A program made the translations under genes and the position numbers. The notes under the pieces were generated by a model. The model was given only the letters and a program-made list of their open reading frames with translations. It was not told the origin of the DNA and searched no databases. 64,000 nt of DNA from NCBI GenBank assembly GCA_023657425.1, contig JAGTJW010000001.1, positions 1,612,001 to 1,676,000 on the forward strand. The letters are read 5' to 3'. The DNA comes from Ideonella sp. WA131b. Its GTDB lineage: Bacteria > Pseudomonadota > Gammaproteobacteria > Burkholderiales > Burkholderiaceae_C. Shown one piece after another: positions 53,757 to 62,979 of the stretch (its first letter is position 1; each line of letters opens with the position of its first letter).

Positions 53757-54752
53757 ATGAACACCGCCCAGACCGCGCCCCACAGCGCCCCCCAGAAAGC
53801 CTTCGCCTCGCAGGCCGACCTCGAGGAGAAGAAGGTTAGCTTCACCAGGCTGTCCGACAACGCCTACGCCTACACCGCTGAGGGCGACCCCAACACCGGC
53901 GTCATCGTCGGCGACAACGCGGTGATGGTGCTCGACACGCAGGCCACGCCCGTGATGGCGCAGGACGTCATCCGCCGCATCCGCGAGGTCACCGACAAGC
54001 CCATCAAGTACGTGCTGCTCACGCACTACCACGCGGTGCGCGTGCTCGGTGCCAGCGCGTACCAGGCCGCAGGGGCCGAGCACGTGATCGCCAGCGAAGA
54101 CACGCGCGACCTCATCATCGAGCGCGGTGAGCAGGACAAGGCCAGCGAGATCGGTCGCTTCCCGCGCCTGTTCCGCAACGTCGAGAGCGTGCCGCCGGGG
54201 CTCACGTGGCCCACCATCACCTTCCGCGGCCGGATGACGCTGTGGCTGGGCAGCCTCGAGGTGCAGCTGCTGCAGCTGGGCCGTGGCCACACCAAGGGCG
54301 ACACGGTGGCCTGGCTGCCGCGGCAGAAGATCCTCTTCAGCGGCGATCTGGTGGAGTTCGACGCCACGCCCTACGCGGGTGACGCCTACTTCACCGACTG
54401 GCCGGCCACGCTGGACGCCGTGGCCGCGCTGCAGCCGCAGCAGCTCGTGCCCGGCCGCGGCGCGGCGCTGACCTCGCCCGAGCAGGTGCAGGCCGGGCTG
54501 CAGGGCACGCGCGACTTCATCGCCGACGTGCGCGCCAGCGTCGAGGCCGGCGTGCAGGCGGGGCTCGACCTGAACGCCGTGTACAAGCAGACGATGGCGA
54601 AGCTGGCGCCGAAGTATGGCCACTGGGTCATCTTCCAGCACTGCATGCCCTTCGACGTGACGCGCTGCTTCGACGAGATGAGCGGCCACACCCACCCGCG
54701 CATCTGGACGGCCGAGCGCGACATCGAGATGTGGAAGACGCTCGAAGGCTGA
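53757..54752 (+). CDS. metallo-beta-lactamase-fold hydrolase with atypical HYHAVR motif
   Basis: A 331-aa MBL-fold protein. Where canonical members have HxHxDH it has LLTHYHAVRVLGASAY (near residue 82), so the second metal-site Asp-His pair is absent. Other MBL positions are kept: LGRGHTKGDTVAWLP near residue 177 and ILFSGDLVEFDATPYAGD near 192. The same motif variant appears to be a feature of a subfamily found beside flavin monooxygenase and hmgA genes (family recollection). The substrate is unknown; a lactone or ester in aromatic degradation is a guess. Confidence 0.82.
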   Translation: MNTAQTAPHSAPQKAFASQADLEEKKVSFTRLSDNAYAYTAEGDPNTGVIVGDNAVMVLDTQATPVMAQDVIRRIREVTDKPIKYVLLTHYHAVRVLGASAYQAAGAEHVIASEDTRDLIIERGEQDKASEIGRFPRLFRNVESVPPGLTWPTITFRGRMTLWLGSLEVQLLQLGRGHTKGDTVAWLPRQKILFSGDLVEFDATPYAGDAYFTDWPATLDAVAALQPQQLVPGRGAALTSPEQVQAGLQGTRDFIADVRASVEAGVQAGLDLNAVYKQTMAKLAPKYGHWVIFQHCMPFDVTRCFDEMSGHTHPRIWTAERDIEMWKTLEG

Positions 54753-54798
54753 GGGGCGGGCGGTGGTTCCCACGCACTTCGACAGGCTCAGTGCGAAC

Positions 54799-55412
54799 GG
54801 TGGTGGTCCTCCGTTCGGGCTGAGCCTGTCGAAGCCCCACGTTGCGGCCGAAGCCCTCGCTCAAGCTGACGGTGGTGGTCCTCCGTTCGGGCTGAGCCTG
54901 TCGAAGCCCCACGTTGCGGCCGAAGCCCTCGCTCAAGTTGATGGTGGTGGTCCTCCGTTCGGGCTGAGCCTGTCGAAGCCCCACGTTGCGGCCGAAGCCC
55001 TCGCTCAAGCTGACGGTGGTGGTCCTCCGTTCGGGCTGAGCCTGTCGAAGCCCCACGTTGCGGCCGAAGCCCTCGCTCAAGTTGATGGTGGTGGTCCTCC
55101 GTTCGGGCTGAGCCTGTCGAAGCCCCACGTTGCGGCCGAAGCCCTCGCTCAAGTTGATGGTGGTGGTCCTCCGTTCGGGCTGAGCCTGTCGAAGCCCCAC
55201 GTTGCGGCCGAAGCCCTCGCTCAAGTTGATGGTGGTGGTCCTCCGTTCGGGCTGAGCCTGTCGAAGCCCCACGTTGCGGCCGAAGCCCTCGCTCAAGTTG
55301 ATGGTGGTGGTCCTCCGTTCGGGCTGAGCCTGTCGAAGCCCCACGTTGCGGCCGAAGCCCTCGCTCAAGTTGATGGTGGTGGTCCTCCGTTCGGGCTGAG
55401 CCTGTCGAAGCC
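54799..55412. repeat. tandem array of 8.5 copies of a 72-bp REP-type unit
   Basis: Units start at 54799, 54871, 54943, 55015, 55087, 55159, 55231, 55303 and 55375 (last one partial). Each carries CGTTCGGGCTGAGCCTGTCG, a short repeat common in Burkholderiales chromosomes, plus about 50 bp ending AAGCTGAC or AAGTTGAT. An inverted single copy precedes the array (54776-54798). Because 72 is a multiple of 3, several frames stay open across it; I do not regard these as genes. Confidence 0.9.
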
Positions 55413-55433
55413 CCGTGCCCGGAGCGCTGGCCC

Positions 55434-57155
55434 ATGCTGAGCTCCTACACCTATCCCCGCTACGCGGCGCCGCGCGCGCCCGAGCTGGACGCACCGCACG
55501 CGCAGCACCACGCCCGCGTGGTGGTGGTGGGCGCCGGCCCGGTGGGCCTGTGCGCCGCCATCGATCTGGCGCTGCAGGGCGTGGCCGTGACGCTGCTGGA
55601 CGAAGACGACACCGTCAGCGTCGGCTCGCGCGGCCTGTGTTACGCCAAGCGTACGCTCGAAGTGCTCGACAGGCTGGGCGTCGGCGATGCCGTGGTGGCC
55701 AAGGGCGTGACGTGGAACGTGGGCCGCACCTTCCACCGCGACACCGAGGTCTTCCGCTTCAACCTGCTGCCCGAGCCCGACCATCAACGCCCGGGCATGG
55801 TGAACCTGCAGCAGTACTGGCTGGAGCAGTACCTGGTGGAACGTGCGCTGCAGTTGCCGAACCTGCGGCTGCGCTTCCGGCACCAGGTGACGCAGGTGGA
55901 GCCGCACGCCAGCGGCGCGTTGCTGCAGGTGGGCACGCCCGAGGGCACTTTTGCGCTGCAGGCCGATTGGCTCGTCGTCGCCGACGGCGCGAAGAGCCCC
56001 ATCCGCCGCATGATGGGCCTGGACCTCGAAGGCCAGGTCTTCCGCGACCGCTTCCTCATCGCCGACGTGGTGATGAAGACCGACCTGTTCCCGCCCGGGC
56101 AGGCCGAGCGCTGGTTCTGGTTCGACCCGCCCTTCCACCCCGGCCAGAGCGTGCTGCTGCACAAGGAGGCCGACGACGTCTGGCGCATCGACTTCCAGCT
56201 CGGCTGGGACGCCGACCCCGAGGCCGAAAAACAGCCCGAGCGCGTGCTGCCGCGCGTGCGCGCGATGCTCGAGCAGGGCCTGGGCCTGACCGGGCAACGG
56301 CGGGCGCCCGAGTTCGAACTGGAGTGGGCCAGCGTCTACACCTTCCAGTGCCGCCGCATGGCGCAGTTCCGCCACGGCCGCGTGCTCTTCGTGGGCGACG
56401 CGGCGCACCAGCTCAGCCCCTTTGGCGCGCGCGGCGCCAACAGCGGCATCCAGGACGCCGACAACCTGGTGTGGAAGCTCAAGGCCGTGCTCGACGGCCA
56501 TGCGCCTGAGGCCCTGCTCGACAGCTACAGCACCGAGCGCGTGGCCGCGGCCGACGAGAACATTCTCAACAGCACGCGCGCCACCGACTTCATCACGCCC
56601 AAGAGCCGCGCCAGCCGCGAGCTGCGCGATGCCGTGCTGACGCTGGCGCGCGAGCATGCGTTTGCGCGCACGCTCGTCAACAGCGGGCGGCTGTCGGTGC
56701 CCACGCACCTGGTGGACTCGCCGCTGAACACGCCCGACACCGAGGCCTGGGACTGCGCCGCCGGCCCCGGCTCGCCGCTGCCCGATGCGCCGGTGCAGCA
56801 CAGTGGCCAAGTCGGCTGGCTGTTGCGCCACACGGGCGGCGGCTTCATGCTGCTGATGTTCGAGACATCGCCGGCCAGCCTGGGCGCGGCGCAACGCACG
56901 CTGATCGCCGCGCTGGCCGCTCGGGAGCCGCCGGTGCGTGCCGTGCTGGTGTGCGAACACGACGGCCCGACCGCGGCCCTGCCCGCCGGCACCCTGCTGC
57001 TGGTGGACCACCGCCGCCGAGCCGCGCAGCGGCTCGACGCCAGCCCCGGCAGCGCCGTGCTGCTGCGGCCCGACCAACACCTGGCCGCCCGCTGGCGCGT
57101 GCCGACGCCGGGCGCCGTGCAGGCCGCCCTCCAGCGCGCCTGCGGTCAGGCCTGA
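55434..57155 (+). CDS. FAD-dependent aromatic monooxygenase (MhpA/PheA family)
   Basis: A 573-aa flavoprotein hydroxylase. FAD-binding GxGxxG in VVVVGAGPVGLCAAIDLALQ near residue 28, the second FAD motif LFVGDAAHQLSPFGARGANS near residue 320, and a C-terminal thioredoxin-like domain as in phenol and MhpA hydroxylases. Placement directly before DUF2783, hmgA and fahA suggests that it makes or feeds homogentisate, for instance by hydroxylating a phenylacetate derivative (inference). Its start lies 21 bp after the repeat array. Confidence 0.88.
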   Translation: MLSSYTYPRYAAPRAPELDAPHAQHHARVVVVGAGPVGLCAAIDLALQGVAVTLLDEDDTVSVGSRGLCYAKRTLEVLDRLGVGDAVVAKGVTWNVGRTFHRDTEVFRFNLLPEPDHQRPGMVNLQQYWLEQYLVERALQLPNLRLRFRHQVTQVEPHASGALLQVGTPEGTFALQADWLVVADGAKSPIRRMMGLDLEGQVFRDRFLIADVVMKTDLFPPGQAERWFWFDPPFHPGQSVLLHKEADDVWRIDFQLGWDADPEAEKQPERVLPRVRAMLEQGLGLTGQRRAPEFELEWASVYTFQCRRMAQFRHGRVLFVGDAAHQLSPFGARGANSGIQDADNLVWKLKAVLDGHAPEALLDSYSTERVAAADENILNSTRATDFITPKSRASRELRDAVLTLAREHAFARTLVNSGRLSVPTHLVDSPLNTPDTEAWDCAAGPGSPLPDAPVQHSGQVGWLLRHTGGGFMLLMFETSPASLGAAQRTLIAALAAREPPVRAVLVCEHDGPTAALPAGTLLLVDHRRRAAQRLDASPGSAVLLRPDQHLAARWRVPTPGAVQAALQRACGQA

Positions 57156-57167
57156 ACGGAGGCCCGG

Positions 57168-57437
57168 ATGAGCACGCCCCACCTGATCACCACGCCCCAC
57201 TTCGCCAGTGTCGGCGGCGCGCCGCAGCACGCCTACACGCCGGGTGACGACTTCCTCGAGCGCCTGATCACCGCCCACCGTGGCCTGAGCGACGACGCGA
57301 GCCGCCTGCTCAACGCGCGGCTGGTGCTGCTGCTGGCCAACCACATCGGCCACCCCGGCGTGCTCGGCGAGGCCCTGGCGGCCGCACGGGCGGGCCTGGA
57401 TGCCGCCGAGCCCGACACCGCCAAGGAGACGCGATGA
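57168..57437 (+). CDS. DUF2783 family protein
   Basis: An 89-aa DUF2783 protein (DDFLERLITAHRGLSDDASR, LLNARLVLLLANHIG). Small helical proteins of this family habitually follow the flavin monooxygenase of homogentisate clusters and may be a partner or assembly factor of it. Overlaps hmgA by 4 nt (ATGA). Confidence 0.82.
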   Translation: MSTPHLITTPHFASVGGAPQHAYTPGDDFLERLITAHRGLSDDASRLLNARLVLLLANHIGHPGVLGEALAAARAGLDAAEPDTAKETR

Positions 57438-58759
57438 ACCACGACCTGCCGTCCCTGCCGCCCGCCCCGCCGCTCAGCGGCTTCGGCAACCACTTCGCCA
57501 GCGAGGCCGTGCCCGGCGCACTGCCGCAGGGCCGCAACAGCCCGCAACGCGTGGCGCACGGGCTGTATGCCGAGCTGCTGTCGGGCACCGCCTTCACCGC
57601 CCCGCGTGCCGACAACCGCCGCACCTGGCTGTACCGCCGCCAGCCCGGCGTGGTGACGGGCGCGCACCAGGCCTACGGGCAGCCGCTGTGGCAGTCGGGC
57701 CCCGTTGGCGACGAGGCCCCGGTGCCGCCCGACCCGCTGCGCTGGCACCCGTACTCGCTGCCGGCGGGCGATGCGCCGCTGGACTTCGTCGATGGCCTCG
57801 TCACCGTCTGCCGCAACGGCGACCCCGACGCGCAGACCGGCATCGCCATCCACATGGTGCTGGCCAACCGCAGCATGGCGCGGCGTGCGCTCGTCAACGC
57901 CGACGGTGAGATGCTCATCGTGCCGCAGCAGGGCCGGCTCATCGTCACCACCGAACTCGGTGTGCTCAGCGCCGCTCCGGGGCAGATCGTGCTCGTGCCG
58001 CGCGGCATGGCCTTCAAGGTGGCGCTGCCCGATGGTGCGGTGCGGGCCTACGTGTGCGAGAACCACGGCGCCCCCTTCCGCCTGCCCGAGCTGGGCCCCA
58101 TCGGCAGCAACGGCCTGGCCAACCCGCGCGACTTCATCGCGCCCGCGGCGGCCTACGAAGCCGAGCCCGGCCCCTATGAGATCGTCCGCCGCTTCGGCGG
58201 CCGCAGCTGGCGCAGCCAGCAGCCGGGCACGCCCTTCAACGTGGTGGCCTGGCACGGCAACCTGGTGCCGGTGCTGTACGACACGGCGCACTTCAACACC
58301 ATCGGCTCGATCAGCTTCGACCACCCCGACCCCAGCATCTTCACGGTGCTCACGAGCCCGTCCGACACGCCCGGCGTGGCCAACTGCGACTTCGTCATCT
58401 TCCCGCCGCGCTGGCTGGTGGCCGAAGACACCTTCCGCCCGCCCTGGTACCACCGCAACGTGATGAGCGAGTTCATGGGTCTGGTGCACGGCCAGTACGA
58501 CGCCAAGCCCGAGGGCTTCAAGCCCGGGGGCGCCAGCCTGCACAACGCGATGGTGCCGCACGGGCCCGATGCCGAGGCCTTCGAGCGCGCCAGCGCCGCG
58601 GCGTTGCAGCCGCACAAGCTGGCCGACACGCTCGCCTTCATGCTCGAAAGCCGCTACCGTCTGCGGCCCACGGCCTGGGCGATGGCGCCCGGGCGGCTTG
58701 ACACGGCCTATGCCGACTGCTGGGCCATCTTGCCCGACCGCTTCGACACGTCTGCCTGA
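57434..58759 (+). CDS. hmgA: homogentisate 1,2-dioxygenase
   Basis: Fe(II) dioxygenase that opens homogentisate to maleylacetoacetate. The 441 aa match the family. Signatures: LSGFGNHFASEAVPGALPQG at the start, FRPPWYHRNVMSEFMGLVHG near residues 334-353 (iron-ligand His and Glu region) and HNAMVPHGPDAEAFE near residue 370. Followed directly by fahA. No maleylacetoacetate isomerase gene is present in the window, so that step must be encoded elsewhere or occur with glutathione. Confidence 0.96.
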   Translation: MNHDLPSLPPAPPLSGFGNHFASEAVPGALPQGRNSPQRVAHGLYAELLSGTAFTAPRADNRRTWLYRRQPGVVTGAHQAYGQPLWQSGPVGDEAPVPPDPLRWHPYSLPAGDAPLDFVDGLVTVCRNGDPDAQTGIAIHMVLANRSMARRALVNADGEMLIVPQQGRLIVTTELGVLSAAPGQIVLVPRGMAFKVALPDGAVRAYVCENHGAPFRLPELGPIGSNGLANPRDFIAPAAAYEAEPGPYEIVRRFGGRSWRSQQPGTPFNVVAWHGNLVPVLYDTAHFNTIGSISFDHPDPSIFTVLTSPSDTPGVANCDFVIFPPRWLVAEDTFRPPWYHRNVMSEFMGLVHGQYDAKPEGFKPGGASLHNAMVPHGPDAEAFERASAAALQPHKLADTLAFMLESRYRLRPTAWAMAPGRLDTAYADCWAILPDRFDTSA

Positions 58760-58760
58760 G

Positions 58761-60113
58761 ATGAGCCCTGCACCCGCCTTCGTCCACACCACCGACGCCA
58801 CGCACGACCCGGACCGAGTCAGCTGGGTGGCCACGGCCAACGATCCCGACACCGACTTCCCGATCCAGAACCTGCCCTTTGCACGCCTGCGCCGCAAGGC
58901 ACTCAAGGGCATCCAGCCCGAGCCCTGGCGCGTGGGCGTGGCCATCGGCGACCAGGTGCTCGATCTGCGCATCGCGCTCGAGATCTGCCCCTGGGAGCCC
59001 GAGGTGGCGGTGCACCTCGACGCGCTGGCAAAAGGCGACCTCGCCACCTTCATGGCCGCCGGCCGGCCGGCATGGCGCTCGGTGCGCGCGGCGCTCAGCG
59101 AGTCGCTCACCGAGGGCAGCCCGCGCGGCCCCTTTCTGGAGCGCGCGCTGGTGCCGATGGACGAGCTGGAGTACGCCCTGCCTTGCACGATCGGCGACTA
59201 CACCGACTTCTACGCCAGCATCCACCACGCCACGGCGGTGGGCCGCTTGTTCCGCCCCGACAACCCGCTGCTGCCCAACTACCAGTGGGTGCCCATCGGC
59301 TACCACGGCCGCAGCAGCAGCATCGTCGTCAGCGGGCAGGGCCTGCGGCGGCCGCTGGGGCAGATCAAGCCGCCGGATGCGGCACCGCCGGTGCTCCAGG
59401 CCAGCCGCCGCGTCGATTTCGAGCTCGAGCTTGGCGCGCTCATCGGTCCGGGCAACACACTGGGCGAGCGCATCGGCATCGACGATGCCGAGGCGCACCT
59501 CTTCGGCCTCGTGCTCTTCAACGACTGGAGCGCACGTGACATCCAGCCCTGGGAGTACCAGCCGCTGGGGCCTTTCCTCAGCAAGAACTGGGGCAGCACC
59601 GTCAGCCCCTGGGTGGTGACGATGGAGGCGCTGGCGCCTTTCCGCTGGCCCTTCTCACGCCCGGCCGATCACCCGCAGCCGCTGTCCTACCTCGACAGCC
59701 CCGCGCACCGCGCCAGTGGGGCGCTGAGCATCCGGCTCGAGACCTGGCTGCAGACTTCGCGCATGCGCCAGCAAGGTTCTGCCGGCGAGCGGCTGATGGG
59801 CAGCGACACCGCCGAGGCGGCGTACTGGACGTTGTCGCAACTGATCGCGCACCACACGGTGAACGGCTGCAACCTGCGCACGGGCGACCTGCTGGGCACC
59901 GGCACGCTCAGCGGCCCGGGGCCGGAGCAGGGCGGCTCGATGCTGGAGCTGAGCCAGGGCGGCAAGGTCCCGCTGACCTTGGCCAATGGCGAGAGGCGCA
60001 GCTTCCTGGAGGATGGCGACACCGTCATCCTGCGGGGTCGATGCGTGGCCGAAGGCCGGCGTGCCATCGGCTTCGGCGAGTGCCGAGGCACGGTGATGCC
60101 GGCGGATCACTGA
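58761..60113 (+). CDS. fahA: fumarylacetoacetase
   Basis: Cleaves fumarylacetoacetate to fumarate and acetoacetate, the last step of tyrosine/homogentisate degradation. A 450-aa protein with an SH3-like N-terminal domain (DFPIQNLPFARLRRK) and the FAH catalytic domain: GDYTDFYASIHHATAVGRLF near residue 145, YHGRSSSIVVSG, LELGALIG, and NDWSARDIQPWEYQPLGPFL near 253. The ATG is 1 bp after the hmgA stop. Confidence 0.95.
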   Translation: MSPAPAFVHTTDATHDPDRVSWVATANDPDTDFPIQNLPFARLRRKALKGIQPEPWRVGVAIGDQVLDLRIALEICPWEPEVAVHLDALAKGDLATFMAAGRPAWRSVRAALSESLTEGSPRGPFLERALVPMDELEYALPCTIGDYTDFYASIHHATAVGRLFRPDNPLLPNYQWVPIGYHGRSSSIVVSGQGLRRPLGQIKPPDAAPPVLQASRRVDFELELGALIGPGNTLGERIGIDDAEAHLFGLVLFNDWSARDIQPWEYQPLGPFLSKNWGSTVSPWVVTMEALAPFRWPFSRPADHPQPLSYLDSPAHRASGALSIRLETWLQTSRMRQQGSAGERLMGSDTAEAAYWTLSQLIAHHTVNGCNLRTGDLLGTGTLSGPGPEQGGSMLELSQGGKVPLTLANGERRSFLEDGDTVILRGRCVAEGRRAIGFGECRGTVMPADH

Positions 60114-60356
60114 CCGCCTGCGGCGCGGCGCGAGACAGCCGCTGGGTGTCGACCGATCGATCGTGTCTTGCAAGCGCCGGGTGCCGGTCCTGAGCTCGAC
60201 GAAGGGCTCAGCCCGAACGCCCAGGGCCGGATCCGGTATCTGACCATCAGCACCGGCCACTGACAACCAGGGATCGGGCCACTGGAGCGAACGACCGGTC
60301 TCAGGCACGTGCGCGACAGGCCGTCCGCGGCGATCGACCACTCCGCTGCGACGCCT

Positions 60357-60737
60357 TCAGCGCATCGAACTCAGCCCGAAGTGGTTGCCCTCTGTATCGG
60401 CACACAGTGCGACCCAACCGAACTCGCCGATGGAGAACTTCGGTCGCAGCAAACGTCCGCCAGCCGCCTCCACGCGGCCCGACTCGACGGCGCAGTCGTC
60501 CACACTGAAGTAGACCAGGGTGCCGCCTGGACCCGGGCGGCCGTGCGGCGAGCGCACCAGCGCGCCGCCTGCACCGTACGCGCCCATGTCGGCGGGAAAG
60601 CTGTGCATCACCGTCTCCCCGGTCGGGTCCCCGATGGGCGCGAGCCGGCGCTGAAAGACGGCCTCGTAGAAGGTGGTGGCGCGTTTCAAGTCGTCGACAT
60701 AGAGGTCGAACCAGCCGACGGCATTGGGCTTTTGCAT
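60357..60737 (-). CDS. VOC family (glyoxalase-fold) protein
   Basis: A 126-aa single-domain VOC protein: GWFDLYVDDLKRATTFYEAV, then YFSVDDCAVESGRVEAAGG and WVALCADTEGNHFGL. It is close in look to the PhnB/bleomycin-resistance-like and AraC-partnered VOC proteins. The adjacent AraC gene lies 32 bp upstream on the same strand and may be co-transcribed. Confidence 0.85.
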   Translation of the reverse strand: MQKPNAVGWFDLYVDDLKRATTFYEAVFQRRLAPIGDPTGETVMHSFPADMGAYGAGGALVRSPHGRPGPGGTLVYFSVDDCAVESGRVEAAGGRLLRPKFSIGEFGWVALCADTEGNHFGLSSMR

Positions 60738-60769
60738 CGCATGCTCCTGAGTGAAGAGGAGCCGCGAGG

Positions 60770-61555
60770 CTAGTCATCAGCCTCCGCACCGTCTTGTGGA
60801 AATCGGACACCAAAGGTCTTGCGGTAATGGCCGGGCGTGTAGCCGACGGCGCGTCGGAACGCAGTCGTGAAGTGAGACTGGTCCGCGTACAGGTCGAGGT
60901 AATGGCGGCGGAAGGACTGCTGCAACCGCAGCACCTTGAGAAGATCGTGGGGCGAGAACCCGGTGATCTGCCGCAGCGTACGCTGCAATTGACGCGTTGA
61001 CAGGCCCGCCAGCGCCGCCATGTCGGCCACCGTGCGAATGGCGTCAAGCCGCGACAAGATGGCGGCCGTCAGTGGGTGGCCCCGCACCTGCCCGTGCTTC
61101 ATGCACCACCGCACCAGGTCAGCCAGCACCTGAGCCACCGCGTCGAACGCCTGCCCAGCCAGTTGCCGGTTGGTGTGCACCAGGGGCAACGCGCCCTGGT
61201 AGGCAGCGCCAACATAGTGGTCCTGGATCTCGTTGCGGTCGCCCTGCCACACGCCCGGGAAGAACTGCACCCCCACGTAGTGGAAGACGGTTCCGAGGTT
61301 GAGCGTGGTGGCCTCGGTGTGCAAGGCCGTGACCCCGGCGACCTCGAGATCGATCTGGTTGAACAGCAGGTTCACGCAAGCGTCCGGAACCGCGTGGTAC
61401 ATGAAGTCGGCAGGCAAGGGCGCCAGCGTGCGCAACTCCCAGAACACATGCACCACATCCGCCAGATCCTGCGGCGGCGGCTGCTCGACATAGCGCACCT
61501 CGGCAACGCGCTGGGAGAAGCCGTCAGCGACCGGGGCGTACAGGCTGGACTTCAT
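60770..61555 (-). CDS. AraC family transcriptional regulator
   Basis: A 261-aa AraC/XylS regulator with the DNA-binding pair of HTHs at residues about 165-255 (MAALAGLSTRQLQRTLRQIT, QSHFTTAFRRAVGYTPGHYR). The N-terminal sensor resembles the DUF6597-type domain (HVFWELRTLAPLPADFMYHA). Likely controls the VOC gene downstream. Start chosen at MKSSLYA. Confidence 0.9.
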   Translation of the reverse strand: MKSSLYAPVADGFSQRVAEVRYVEQPPPQDLADVVHVFWELRTLAPLPADFMYHAVPDACVNLLFNQIDLEVAGVTALHTEATTLNLGTVFHYVGVQFFPGVWQGDRNEIQDHYVGAAYQGALPLVHTNRQLAGQAFDAVAQVLADLVRWCMKHGQVRGHPLTAAILSRLDAIRTVADMAALAGLSTRQLQRTLRQITGFSPHDLLKVLRLQQSFRRHYLDLYADQSHFTTAFRRAVGYTPGHYRKTFGVRFPQDGAEADD

Positions 61556-61861
61556 GGGCTCCCTGCCAGGTGATGAACAGGTGGGATCGGAACGATCACG
61601 AATCCTAGGAGCGTGGGCGGCACCCTGCCCGCTGAGTTGCAGGAGCCGAGTTTCCCTTTGTGGCCGACTGCGGCCCTTGTCGAAAGGCGACCGGCGGCAG
61701 TCCTCCCTGGCAGGCTGCGCGTCGCTGTTGCAACAACCATGGCGGGTCGCTACCAGGGTCCTGGCGCACGAGGCTGACCACGGCAACCGGCTCTGGCGCG
61801 GTCCTGGCAGCGTGCTTGTCTGTCGGGTTCCACGCAAGCCAGCAACCCGGCAAGCTGCGGC
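61556..61861. other. gene-free stretch with a repeat end
   Basis: About 305 bp. At 61605-61621 it contains CTAGGAGCGTGGGCGGC, the same 17-bp end as the nested inverted-repeat element at 36.3 kb, in the same orientation but followed by unrelated sequence. No gene seen. Confidence 0.6.
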
Positions 61862-62845
61862 TCAAGCCGCCTGCGGCTTCACGCGCAGCGCCCACAGCAC
61901 GCCGGCCACCAGCAGCGCCACGCCCACCAGCACGCCCGGCGCAGGCGCCTGGCCGCGCAGCATCAGCGCGTAAGCCAGCGCGGCCAGCGTCTCGAAGACG
62001 ATGAGCTGCCCGGCCAGCGCCGGCGGCAGCCGCTGGCTGGCCTCGTTCCAGCACAGCGTGCCCAGCCAGCTGGCGAACAGGCCAATGGCCAGCATCAGCC
62101 CGATGAACTCCCACACCCGCGGGCCGAAGGGCATCTGCAGCCCGCCGCCCCCGAAGGCGGCGTCGAAGGCCCACAGCAGCGCATAGCCCACCGCCGCCAG
62201 CGGCAGCGTCGCCAGGCCCTGCGCCGTGGCCCAGGCGCTGGGCGAGCGGTCGGCGTGGGTGCGCAGCCAGTCGGCGTTGCGGATGGGGTACCAGGTCCAG
62301 CAGGCGACGGCACCCACCGCCAGCAAGGCGCCCAGGCCGTAGCGCACCAGGTCGACATCGCCCAGGGCCTGCAGCCGCGCCAGCTCGGCCTGGTTGACGA
62401 AGCCGATGCCGCCCGCGATGAGCGCCAGCGACGGCGCCAGCCGCGCCCAGGGCAGCCGGCCGTCGCGCGCGCGCACGGCCGCGCCGCTGCGCAGGTTGGA
62501 GACGATGGCGATGATCACCGGCAGCGTGCCGATGAGCATGATCGGCAGCGGGCCGCCGGCCATCTGGATGGCCGCCGCGAGGCACAGGTAGTACAGCAGG
62601 TTGCCGACGGCGGAGAGCTTGAGCGCCTCCAGCCAGTCCGCGCGCGACAGCTGGCGCAGCGCGACGCGCGCCAGCCAGGCCAGCGGCAGCGCGATGAGCC
62701 CGAAGGCCAGATAGCGGCCCACCACCAGCAGTGCCGGCGGGTACTCGGCCAGCAGCGTGGGCGCGATGAACACCAGGCCCCACATCAGGCCGGCGGCGAG
62801 GGCGAACAGCGTGCCCGGGATGAGGGAGTGGTGGGAGGCTTGCAT
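61862..62845 (-). CDS. DMT family (EamA) transporter
   Basis: A 327-aa membrane protein of the drug/metabolite transporter superfamily with about ten hydrophobic segments in two EamA halves ([40 protein letters not shown] near residue 258, then [12 protein letters not shown]). It belongs to the larger subgroup with an inserted loop near residue 125. Substrate unknown. Divergent from glpK. Confidence 0.88.
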   Translation of the reverse strand: MQASHHSLIPGTLFALAAGLMWGLVFIAPTLLAEYPPALLVVGRYLAFGLIALPLAWLARVALRQLSRADWLEALKLSAVGNLLYYLCLAAAIQMAGGPLPIMLIGTLPVIIAIVSNLRSGAAVRARDGRLPWARLAPSLALIAGGIGFVNQAELARLQALGDVDLVRYGLGALLAVGAVACWTWYPIRNADWLRTHADRSPSAWATAQGLATLPLAAVGYALLWAFDAAFGGGGLQMPFGPRVWEFIGLMLAIGLFASWLGTLCWNEASQRLPPALAGQLIVFETLAALAYALMLRGQAPAPGVLVGVALLVAGVLWALRVKPQAA

Positions 62846-62979
62846 GCAGGGCGCTGGTCCTGCGACACGAGGCGGTCGACACCGGGCCAGTGCGGGCTGG
62901 CGCCATTCTCACACCGGCCCACAATGCACGGCAGCAACCCGCGCGCCGTGGCCTGACCGCGCCGGACAGGAGTTTACCG

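Noticed and set aside
54799..55412. CRISPR array
   Set aside because: Units are contiguous 72-bp repeats without unique spacers, and no cas genes are nearby.
54763..55494. Repetitive open frames on both strands across the 72-bp array (24-residue repeats such as GGGPPFGLSLSKPHVAAEAL)
   Set aside because: The repeat length is a multiple of 3, so any stop-free frame stays open through all copies. There is no SD, no family similarity, and frames are open on both strands at once.
55365..57353. 662-codon minus-strand frame
   Set aside because: Antisense shadow of the flavin monooxygenase gene, composed of the low-complexity residues typical of GC-rich antisense frames.
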